Part shown: piece by piece, positions 9,316-16,406 of the stretch
How the letters are laid out: every line of letters begins with the position of its first letter
Numbering within the stretch: the stretch's first letter is position 1
The notes under the pieces: generated by a model
Database searches by the model: none
Seen by the model: only the letters and a program-made list of their open reading frames with translations
Told to the model about the DNA's origin: nothing
Source of the DNA: CAJQND01 sp051010055
GTDB taxonomy: Bacteria; Pseudomonadota; Alphaproteobacteria; Rhizobiales; CAJQND01
Direction of reading: 5' to 3'
Length of the DNA stretch: 38,498 bases
Assembly: GCA_051010055.1 (NCBI GenBank)
Contig: JBPCVY010000267.1
Coordinates: 1-38,498, forward strand
Made by a program: the position numbers and the translations under genes

Positions 9316-10623
9316 TTAGCAGTCGAGGGTGGCGTCCCGCTCCCACTGGGTCAGGTGGCGGCCAAAGGCGTTCCACTCATTGGTTTTGAGCTTGATGAAG
9401 GCATCGGAGAATTCCTTGCCCATGGCCTCGCGCAAAACCTTGTCTCTTTCAAAACACCGAATGGCGTCGCCAAGATTAAGCGGCAAGCGTTTTGCGCCGC
9501 GCACCTTGTGGCCCTCGGTGTACATGTCGATGTCGAGCCGTTTTCCAGGGTCAAGCTTGTTGTTGACCCCGTCCAGTCCGGCGGCAAGGGATGCGGCCAT
9601 AAACAAATAAGGATTGGCCGCGCCGTCTGCCAGGCGCAATTCAAAACGCCCTTCGCCCGGAATGCGGATCATATGGGTGCGGTTGTTGCCGCCATAGGTA
9701 ACAGCGTTCGGCGCCCATGTGGCGCCAGAGGATGTCGCCGGTGCATTTATGCGTTTGTAGGAATTGACCGCCGGGTTGGTTATGGCTGTCATGCCTTCGG
9801 CATGCTTCATAAGCCCGCCCAGGAAATGATAGCCAAGCTCGGAAATTCCAAGCTCGCCACTTGCATCATGGGACAAGCAGGTTTTGCCACCCTTGTCCCA
9901 TACGGAAATGTGGGCATGGCAGCCATTGCCGGTGAGATGAACGAACGGCTTGGGCATGAACGTTGCCCGCAGCCCGTGCTTTTCGGCGATCGATTTCACC
10001 ATGAATTTGAAGAAGGCGTGCCGATCGGCAGTGGTGAGAATATCGGAGTAATCCCAATTGATCTCGAACTGGCCGTTCGCATCTTCATGATCGTTTTGGT
10101 ACGGCCCCCAGCCAAGCTCGATCATGGTTGAGCAGATTTCCGAGATCACATCATACCGGCGCATGACAGCCGATTGGTCATAACAGGGCTTTTCAGCAAT
10201 ATCTTGCGGGTCGGAAATATCGGTGCCGTCGGTGTTGATCAGATGAAATTCCGGCTCAACACCGGCCATCATCTTGATGTTCTGATCAGCGGCCCGCTTG
10301 ATGAGCTTTTTCAAAACCACCCGCGGTGCCTGCTCAACATACTTTCCTTCCATCATCAAATCGCCCGCTACCCAGGCAACTTCCGGCTTCCATGGTAGCT
10401 GGATAACGGAATCCGCATCCGGCAGCGAAAGCATATCCGGGTGGGCAGGTGTCATATCGAGCCAGGCGGCAAAACCGGCAAACCCGGCACCTTCCTGTTG
10501 CATCTCGCCAATTGCCGGTGCGGGCACCAATTTTGCCCGCTGAGCACCGAACAAATCGGTGAAATTCACCAAGAAAAATTTTACCCCGTTTTCTTTTGCA
10601 AACTTTGCAAGATCAACTGCCAT
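9316..10623 (-). CDS. glnT: GlnT-type glutamine synthetase family ligase (possibly gamma-glutamylmethylamide synthetase)
   Basis: A 435-residue ATP-dependent glutamate-amine ligase of the rhizobial GlnT family. LVNFTDLFGAQRAKLVPA is at the N-terminus, with EPEFHL, NDHEDANGQFEINW, GNGCHAHISVWD, NNRTHMIRIPG and GRFELRLADGAANPYLF further on; these are glutamine synthetase metal, ammonium and ATP motifs. Related proteins either make glutamine or, as GmaS, join glutamate to methylamine. The adjoining sarcosine oxidase genes make a methylated-amine role plausible, but sequence alone cannot separate the two. The gene converges on the GbdR-like gene and follows the XRE-cupin gene after 148 bases. A GAAGGAAA ribosome site precedes the ATG. 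Confidence 0.9.
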   Translation of the reverse strand: MAVDLAKFAKENGVKFFLVNFTDLFGAQRAKLVPAPAIGEMQQEGAGFAGFAAWLDMTPAHPDMLSLPDADSVIQLPWKPEVAWVAGDLMMEGKYVEQAPRVVLKKLIKRAADQNIKMMAGVEPEFHLINTDGTDISDPQDIAEKPCYDQSAVMRRYDVISEICSTMIELGWGPYQNDHEDANGQFEINWDYSDILTTADRHAFFKFMVKSIAEKHGLRATFMPKPFVHLTGNGCHAHISVWDKGGKTCLSHDASGELGISELGYHFLGGLMKHAEGMTAITNPAVNSYKRINAPATSSGATWAPNAVTYGGNNRTHMIRIPGEGRFELRLADGAANPYLFMAASLAAGLDGVNNKLDPGKRLDIDMYTEGHKVRGAKRLPLNLGDAIRCFERDKVLREAMGKEFSDAFIKLKTNEWNAFGRHLTQWERDATLDC

Positions 10624-10771
10624 GACCCTGTTTCCTTCCCTTTATCCTCGCAACTTCGCTGCCTCTACATTGACGCATTTTGAATGCTGATCGCGTGTTC
10701 TTGAAGTTTAGAATACAGAATATTTCTTATAAGGCAATTATGTTTCCTGAAATTACAACGCACCCAAAGAA

Positions 10772-11371
10772 CTACTCGCCATCCGATGGCGTCACGATCA
10801 CCGACAAATAGACAGCGGGCAGCTCATCAAGCCGTTCGGGCCCGTGAATGGCCTCCGCATCAAAAAACAGGCTGTCGCCGGGTGTGAGGCGGAAAGTGTT
10901 GTCGCCATGGCGGTAAGTGACATCGCCCTGAAGCATGTAGATGAATTCATGGCCATCATGCTGAAACGCCGGGAATGATTCCGCCTCCCTTTCCAGAGTA
11001 ATCAAGTAGGGCTCAATACGCACCGCAGAGCGCAGGGAGTGGCCCAGCAACTGATAGATGTGCCCTGCACGGGTGCCACGCCTGTCAATGGTGAGGCCTT
11101 CACCTGCTTTAACGTATGTTGCGTCATGCTTTTTATCGAAGGTTTGAAAAAAGCTTGCGATGGGCGTGTTCAGCGCGTTCGCCAATGCCTCAAGGGTGGC
11201 GAGTGAGGCGGATGTCTGGCCGTTTTCTATCTTCGAAACCATGCTTGAGGAGAGGCTGGAGACCCGCGCCAGATCCCCCAGTGTCATATCGTGCGCCCGG
11301 CGCAGCTTTTTAACCTGAAGGCCAATGGAGGCTTCCAGTGTGCGCGGGCCTGAAAGTGTATTCGTTGTCAT
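10772..11371 (-). CDS. XRE-family regulator with cupin sensor domain
   Basis: A 199-residue regulator. Residues 15-68 form an XRE helix-turn-helix (VKKLRRAHDMTLGDLARVSSLSSSMVSKIENGQ). Residues 115-195 form a small-molecule-binding cupin with HDGHEFIYMLQGDV and FRLTPGDSLFFDAEAIHGP, containing the usual metal-ligand histidines and glutamate. PuuR-like members of this architecture control amine, polyamine or amino-acid catabolism. It lies directly upstream of the GlnT-type gene on the same strand, so that gene is its most likely target. This is inference from position. Confidence 0.88.
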   Translation of the reverse strand: MTTNTLSGPRTLEASIGLQVKKLRRAHDMTLGDLARVSSLSSSMVSKIENGQTSASLATLEALANALNTPIASFFQTFDKKHDATYVKAGEGLTIDRRGTRAGHIYQLLGHSLRSAVRIEPYLITLEREAESFPAFQHDGHEFIYMLQGDVTYRHGDNTFRLTPGDSLFFDAEAIHGPERLDELPAVYLSVIVTPSDGE

Positions 11372-11547
11372 TCCGCCACTATAACCGGCAATCTATGCGC
11401 GGCAACACAACATTTCAGTTACCGGTTTAGACTTTATTCACCATAACTCTGATTTTTCGAGCACTTGCAGCTTTTGCAATTTGCGCATGCCGTTTTGCGG
11501 TTTCGATAAACCGATCGTTCACAACTGTCTGCTAGCCTGAGGTTAGA

Positions 11548-11567
11548 GTTAGCAAATTATTGCTGAC
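11548..11567. promoter_or_regulatory. Inverted repeat upstream of the receiver-Hpt gene, candidate operator
   Basis: GTTAGCAA and TTGCTGAC are separated by ATTA and match as an inverted repeat at 7 of 8 positions (the inner AGCAA/TTGCT is perfect). The repeat ends 30 bases before the ATG at 11598, where a repressor or autoregulatory site would be expected. No consensus factor is recognised. The gap at 11372-11597 holds this repeat and presumably the two divergent promoters. Confidence 0.35.
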
Positions 11568-11597
11568 CCGTTTCAAGTCAGTGCATCGTTAGTCAGT

Positions 11598-12458
11598 ATG
11601 AATCAAGTCGCGCCGCAAATTGAATCAGCAGATCCGCTCGAAGATCAGCAATTGTCTGGAGGCAACCGGAATCTCCGGTTTCCTCCGAACGTGAAACCAC
11701 TTGTTCTGGTTGTCGACGACAATCTCACCTACCGGCTCGTTCTGTGCGCCCTTCTCCAGCAGATGGGCGCGGAAACCATGCAGGCTGTCAGCGGTGATGA
11801 TGCAATCACCAAGGCGGGCAAACACCAGTTCGACGTCATTTTAATGGATATCGGCCTTCCCGATATGGACGGGTTCCAGGCTGCAACGCGTATTCAAACA
11901 GCGTCCGCTGAAGCTGTGCCCATCATTGCCTGCACTGCCTATGACGGATTTGAAGAGCGCGAAGCTGCCTCAAACGCCTGCCTGCATGGCTTCATCACCA
12001 AACCGGCAGGCCGCCGCAACGTGTTCATGGCCATTCTCGAATGCATGTCATCGAAAAAAACATCGGTGAAACAGACAGACTTCACACCGGCAGACGGCCC
12101 GGAAAAAGAGCAGGGAGAACCGGTGCTGGACAGAGGCAGCCTTGAGGCCATGCTCGGTGATCTCGACCCAGATATTCAGTCACTCATTTTAGCCAGTGTT
12201 CCGCACGATACCAATGCTGCACTGGCAATGATCAGCGCCGGCGCGCTTGATGGCAATCTCAACAAATTGGAAGTTGCCTCGCATCAGCTCAAGGGTCTGG
12301 CCCGCACGTTCGGTGCGCGGCGGTTGGCTGTGATTGTCGACGAACTCCACAAACTTGCGCGCGAAGGTGTGCGTGATGAAGCCCTGGCATGTATCCCGGC
12401 AGTGCAATCGGGAGCCCGTGAAATGCTTGATGCGCTGGCGGAAAAACCAACTGCCTGA
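11598..12458 (+). CDS. Response regulator with C-terminal histidine phosphotransfer (Hpt) domain
   Basis: A 286-residue two-domain signalling protein. Residues 34-148 are a receiver domain with the acidic pair at 40-41 (VVDDN), the phospho-acceptor Asp84 in VILMDIGLPDMDG and Lys in FITKPAG. Residues 175-275 are an Hpt helical bundle with the phospho-histidine His229 in SHQLKGLA. Such a protein can pass phosphate from a kinase to its own histidine and then to another receiver. The gene lies 28 bases before the sigma-54 response regulator, which is the obvious partner, so this protein may be the intermediate phosphotransfer step. No sensor kinase is encoded nearby. The start ATG has no clear ribosome site. 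Confidence 0.88.
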   Translation: MNQVAPQIESADPLEDQQLSGGNRNLRFPPNVKPLVLVVDDNLTYRLVLCALLQQMGAETMQAVSGDDAITKAGKHQFDVILMDIGLPDMDGFQAATRIQTASAEAVPIIACTAYDGFEEREAASNACLHGFITKPAGRRNVFMAILECMSSKKTSVKQTDFTPADGPEKEQGEPVLDRGSLEAMLGDLDPDIQSLILASVPHDTNAALAMISAGALDGNLNKLEVASHQLKGLARTFGARRLAVIVDELHKLAREGVRDEALACIPAVQSGAREMLDALAEKPTA

Positions 12459-12486
12459 CAGGTGATCAGAAAGGGGTATCCAGCTC

Positions 12487-13860
12487 GTGAAAATCCTTGT
12501 CGTGGAAGATACGCCTTCGGTTGCAAAGCTCTATGCTGAGTATCTCAGCCGCGCCGGGCATGACACATCACATGCCGCTTGCACCCGGCAGGCCCACGAC
12601 TTGCTGGCAGCCTCCAAGTTTGATGTCCATCTGATTGATTTGTGCCTGCCAGATGGCAGCGGTGCAGAACTGATTGCCGAAATTTCCGGAAGGGGCGGAA
12701 CCGCCGTTGCAGTAACCGCCGATGCATCCATTTCCACCGCCGTAGAAGCGGTGCGCCGCGGTGCCCATGACTGCCTTGTTAAACCGGTTTCATCGTCACG
12801 CCTCATTGATTCTCTTGAAAGCGCCGGCAAAGCCGAAGAGGCCTCACCGCTGCCCTGTTCACCTGCGCAAGGGGAAAACTGCAAATCCGAAAACGGCTTC
12901 GTAGGCACGTCCCATGTGATGCAAGCCATCTATGAAACCGTTGAGCAGGTTGCCCCGTCAAAAGCCGGCGTTTTTATTACCGGTGAAAGCGGCACCGGCA
13001 AGGAAGTATGCGCCGAGGCTATCCACAACGCATCACCGCGCGCAAATGAACCGTTTGTTGCACTAAACTGCAGTGCAATTCCGCGGGACTTAATGGAATC
13101 GGAAATATTCGGCCACCTGAAAGGCTCGTTCACCGGCGCCATCGCCGACCGTCAAGGGGCCGCCTCGCAAGCCCATGGCGGCACGCTGTTTCTTGATGAG
13201 ATTTGCGAGCTCGATTTTGAACTGCAATCAAAACTCTTACGGTTTCTGCAGACTGGCGTCATTCAGCCGGTAGGTTCAGCGCGCATTGAAAAAGTCGATG
13301 TGCGCGTTATTTGCGCCACTAACAAATCGCCTGAAAAGGAAGTGCGTGAAGGCCGCTTCAGGCAGGATCTTTACTACCGGCTGCACGTCATTCCAATTCA
13401 CATGCCGCCGCTGAACGCGCGCGGCGAGGATATTATGCAGCTGGCAAATCACTTCCTGGAGCTTTACTCCCGGGAGGAGAACAAACGCTTCAAACGTTTC
13501 TCCGAAACTGCAAAGGCCGCGCTGGAAGGGTTTGGCTGGCCTGGCAATGTGCGCGAGTTGCAGAATGTCATCCGGCAAGCCGCCGTTCTGTATGATGGCG
13601 CCGAAGTGAGCCTCGACATGCTGCCCGTCCGCATCCATGCACCGGCTGTCGGCTTGAACTGGCAGGGGGCAAAGTTTGTTCTTCCCGCGGCTGGCATGCA
13701 GGGCGAGGCGCTTTGGAAAATTGAACGCGCAGCAATTACCAGCACCATTGCTTCATGCGGCGGTTCAATTCCAAAGGCAGCAAAAATTCTGGGCATCAGC
13801 CCATCAACAATTTACCGCAAGCGGGAAAGCTGGCCGAAAATGGAAGCTCGAACCGCCTAG
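12487..13860 (+). CDS. Sigma-54-dependent response regulator (NtrC/LuxO type)
   Basis: A 457-residue enhancer-binding protein. Residues 1-115 are a receiver with VVEDTP and the phospho-acceptor Asp51 in HLIDLCLPDG. Residues 137-375 are an AAA+ sigma-54 interaction domain with Walker A GESGTGKE near 165, the sigma-54 contact loop GSFTGA at 213-218 (the usual GAFTGA with Ala replaced by Ser), Walker B GGTLFLDEI and the arginine-finger region. Residues 415-455 are a Fis-type helix-turn-helix (KAAKILGISPSTIYRKRESW). The start is a GTG with AAAGGGG about 11 bases upstream. It should activate RpoN promoters when phosphorylated, probably by the preceding receiver-Hpt protein. Its targets are not evident here. 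Confidence 0.93.
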   Translation: MKILVVEDTPSVAKLYAEYLSRAGHDTSHAACTRQAHDLLAASKFDVHLIDLCLPDGSGAELIAEISGRGGTAVAVTADASISTAVEAVRRGAHDCLVKPVSSSRLIDSLESAGKAEEASPLPCSPAQGENCKSENGFVGTSHVMQAIYETVEQVAPSKAGVFITGESGTGKEVCAEAIHNASPRANEPFVALNCSAIPRDLMESEIFGHLKGSFTGAIADRQGAASQAHGGTLFLDEICELDFELQSKLLRFLQTGVIQPVGSARIEKVDVRVICATNKSPEKEVREGRFRQDLYYRLHVIPIHMPPLNARGEDIMQLANHFLELYSREENKRFKRFSETAKAALEGFGWPGNVRELQNVIRQAAVLYDGAEVSLDMLPVRIHAPAVGLNWQGAKFVLPAAGMQGEALWKIERAAITSTIASCGGSIPKAAKILGISPSTIYRKRESWPKMEARTA

Positions 13861-13862
13861 AG

Positions 13863-13879
13863 CCAAGACCTTGGTTTTT
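13863..13879 (+). terminator. Weak hairpin plus T-run after the sigma-54 regulator
   Basis: CCAA-GACC-TTGG is followed directly by TTTTT, three bases after the stop codon. The stem is only 4 bp, so it is a marginal intrinsic terminator. Position between two converging genes supports it. Confidence 0.3.
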
Positions 13880-13882
13880 CTG

Positions 13883-14308
13883 CTAACCCGCATCTGCCAC
13901 CAGAGCGGCAACCTCAATGCCGGCGACCGCGCACGTTTCATCATTGTCAGATGTGTCGCCGGTAACGCCAACCGCACCGACAATCTCGCCGCGCTTGTTG
14001 CGGGCCAGAACGCCACCTGCAACCGGCACGACACCATCTGAGATTGCGTTGAGACCGGAACCGAAATGCGGCCGGTCGATGAACATTTTCTCAAGGGTTG
14101 CCGAGCCCACACCCATGGCCAATGCGCCATAGGCTTTGCCATGGGCGATTTGCGGCCGCAAAATCGATGATCCGTCAGAACGCTGCATGGCCTTCATGTG
14201 GCCGCCCGCGTCCAGCACCACCACTGTCATGGGCTTCAGGCCAAGTTCTTCGGCTTTTTTCATGGCCACACGGATGATCTTGTTAGCTTTGGAAAGCGAT
14301 AGCGACAT
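13883..14308 (-). CDS. HbpS/GlcG-family haem-degrading-like protein
   Basis: A 141-residue single-domain protein of the PF03928 (DUF336, GlcG/HbpS) family. Recognisable stretches are ALKMAxxxAEELGLKPMTVVVLDAGG-like residues 12-36, MQRSDGSS, AHGKAYGALAMG near residues 75-86 and GVVPVAGGVLARNKRGEIVGAVGVTGDTSD before the C-terminus. No signal peptide is present, so it is cytoplasmic, unlike secreted HbpS. The family includes haem-binding proteins, and members are often found beside catabolic enzymes with unknown function. It is divergent from the gamma-glutamyltransferase gene, with 155 bases between the starts. Confidence 0.83.
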   Translation of the reverse strand: MSLSLSKANKIIRVAMKKAEELGLKPMTVVVLDAGGHMKAMQRSDGSSILRPQIAHGKAYGALAMGVGSATLEKMFIDRPHFGSGLNAISDGVVPVAGGVLARNKRGEIVGAVGVTGDTSDNDETCAVAGIEVAALVADAG

Positions 14309-14463
14309 GGAATGCGTCTCCGGTCGTTCTGGTTGGATGTTTCAGGTTGCGCTCAACGCTCGCGCCAGGATGCTTGACGCGGGGGTTTAGTCGACTAGGG
14401 TCAAGATAGTCAAAAGTGTGATGATGGAATACCAAAAAATCTGAGATACCGAGACCCCCAAAT

Positions 14464-16050
14464 ATGCGAAATTTTGAACTTCCAGGTCGCTCTACAGCCC
14501 GCGCCATGAACGCTTTGGCGGCCACGTCTTCACCGCTAGCAACGCTCGCAGCTCTCGATATTTTGCGCCAAGGCGGCACCGCCGCTGACGCAGCGGTTTG
14601 TGCTTCTGCTCTCATGTGCGTAACCGAACCGCATATGACCGGCATTGGCGGCGATTGTTTTTGCATTGTCGGCCAGGAAGACGGTTCCGTGGAAGGGCTC
14701 AACGCATCTGGGCGCTCAAGCGTGCGCGCGACGGAGGAATGGCTTGCCGGGGCCAACCTATCCAGCATTGAATCATCAAGCGTTCATTCGGTTACTGTGC
14801 CGGGTGCAGTTGACGGCTGGCAAGTACTGCTTGAGCGCTACGGAAAAATGGACCTAAGCGCTCTGTTGCAACCAGCAATAAAAGCTGCAGAAGAAGGGGT
14901 TGCGATCACACCCCGCGTTGCCCATGACTGGGCGCTGCTGACCGGCAAACTTTCAGCAGATGAAGGCGGGCGGGCCCATTATCTCGTTGGTGGCAAAGCG
15001 CCCGTTGCAGGCGAGCGCCATGCCGTTCCGGCCCTGGCGCGCTCAATGCGCCTTATTGCCGAGGGCGGACGCGATGCATTTTACACCGGCGAAATTGCCG
15101 AAGATATTACCTCGGTTGTGGCGGGACATGGCGGTCTTTTGACCGTTGATGATTTCGCAGCAACATCGGCTGATTGGGTGGAGCCCATATCAACCAGCTG
15201 GATGGGCAGTGACATTCTCGAAATTCCGCCGAATGGAACCGGCCTTACCGCACTTATCGCGCTCAATATCCTAAAGAACTTTGATTTATCGGCTTTCCCT
15301 GCCGACAGCGTGGAGCGCATTCACCTTCAAACAGAAGCCATGCGCCTTGCGTTCGTTGCACGTAACCGGCACATCGCCGACCCTGAGTTTTCAGACATTC
15401 CGATTGACGAACTATTGTCCGAGGAGTTTGCGCATCAAGTTGCAGCAGAGATATCGCTGGAGCGCGCCATACCCGAACCTGAAAATGCTGTCCCTCAGCC
15501 AGGCTCCGATACTGTCTATCTTACGGTGGTCGATGAGAACCGCATGGCGGTTTCATTCATCAATTCGATTTTCGATTCATTCGGCTCAGGAATTGTGACG
15601 CCGCGAACCGGCATAATCTTGCAGAGCAGGGGGCATGGGTTTGTCACCCAGCCGGGCCATCCCAACTGCATCGGTCCATCCAAGCGCCCGCTGCACACAA
15701 TCATTCCGTCGATGATGATGCAAAACGGCAAGGTGACAATGCCGTTCGGGGTAATGGGCGGGCCCTACCAGCCCATGGGCCATGTCCAGGTTGTGGTGAA
15801 CATGTATGTTTATGGAATGGACATCCAGGAAGCGCTCGATTTCCCGCGGTTTTACCCCGAACAAGGCATTTTGAGTTTGGAATCTGGCATTCCGAACCAT
15901 GTTATGGCGGCCCTTGCGGAAAAAGGACACAAGGTTGCACGCACCGAAGCACCTCTTGGTGGCGGCCAGGGCATTGTCATTGACCACGCGAATGGCTCGC
16001 TGTGTGGCGGTTCTGATCCGAGAAAAGATGGCTGCGCGCTTGGCTACTAA
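14464..16050 (+). CDS. ggt: Gamma-glutamyltransferase family protein (cytoplasmic type)
   Basis: A 528-residue Ntn-hydrolase of the gamma-glutamyltranspeptidase family. The large-subunit part starts with RSTARAMNALAATSSPLAT and has GGTAADAAVC and GIGGDCFC. The autocleavage site falls before Thr350 in SDTVYLTVVD, aligning with the catalytic Thr391 of the E. coli enzyme. The small subunit then carries NSIFDSFGSGI and GGPYQPMGHVQVV. No signal peptide is visible, so it should be cytosolic, unlike the periplasmic glutathione-degrading enzyme. Cytosolic members can act on other gamma-glutamyl compounds. Gamma-glutamyl amides made by the nearby GlnT-type ligase are a speculative substrate. Its stop lies 3 bases before a palindromic element. 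Confidence 0.9.
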   Translation: MRNFELPGRSTARAMNALAATSSPLATLAALDILRQGGTAADAAVCASALMCVTEPHMTGIGGDCFCIVGQEDGSVEGLNASGRSSVRATEEWLAGANLSSIESSSVHSVTVPGAVDGWQVLLERYGKMDLSALLQPAIKAAEEGVAITPRVAHDWALLTGKLSADEGGRAHYLVGGKAPVAGERHAVPALARSMRLIAEGGRDAFYTGEIAEDITSVVAGHGGLLTVDDFAATSADWVEPISTSWMGSDILEIPPNGTGLTALIALNILKNFDLSAFPADSVERIHLQTEAMRLAFVARNRHIADPEFSDIPIDELLSEEFAHQVAAEISLERAIPEPENAVPQPGSDTVYLTVVDENRMAVSFINSIFDSFGSGIVTPRTGIILQSRGHGFVTQPGHPNCIGPSKRPLHTIIPSMMMQNGKVTMPFGVMGGPYQPMGHVQVVVNMYVYGMDIQEALDFPRFYPEQGILSLESGIPNHVMAALAEKGHKVARTEAPLGGGQGIVIDHANGSLCGGSDPRKDGCALGY

Positions 16051-16052
16051 AC

Positions 16053-16321
16053 AGAGCAAGTTTCGTTCATATTGAACCATTCTGACGGAACGATTTTGTG
16101 ACAAGACCAAGTGAAGACGCGAAGGGAATATCTGGATATTCGCGAGCGGCTTTGTGCCTGTTTTGGCGCAAAAGCGCCCGTCCCTCCGGGTTTCCGGTTG
16201 GCGGGCGCCCAGAGCCAAACCGGCTTTCAGCGATACCGGCATCTACTGAAACCCGTTTCAACTCTGGATCGTCTCGCGAGCCGCGAAACAGAATTGATTC
16301 AATATGAGCGAAATTTGCTCT
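16053..16321. repeat. Palindromic MITE-like element, copy 1
   Basis: This 269-base element fills most of the 356-base gap between ggt and the GGDEF-EAL gene. Its ends are imperfect inverted repeats: 16053-16084 against the complement of 16289-16321, matching at about 28 of 32 positions with one gap. The end motif reads GAGCAA(G/A)TTTCG(T/C)TC then ATATTGAA. Inside are a perfect 7-bp hairpin GAATATC-TG-GATATTC (16126-16141), GGCGC-AAAA-GCGCC (16165-16178), a 7-bp stem 16174-16180 with 16202-16208, and TGAAAC-CC-GTTTCA (16247-16260). No convincing coding capacity is present. It shares end motifs and internal layout with the element at 27806-28073. Confidence 0.72.
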
Positions 16322-16406
16322 ACCGCTCGACGTTGCATGTTTTCCGTTTGTTTACACATTCCAGCTTAACTTACTGGTGGGGTTGAAAAAGTAGGGCTGG
16401 GATAAA

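Noticed and set aside
14388..14397. Perfect 10-base palindrome TAGTCGACTA upstream of ggt.
   Set aside because: Dozens of 10-base palindromes are expected by chance in a window this size. Nothing else supports an operator.
16111..16386. A 91-codon frame between ggt and the GGDEF-EAL gene.
   Set aside because: It lies almost wholly in the palindromic element, has no recognisable motif and no ribosome site.
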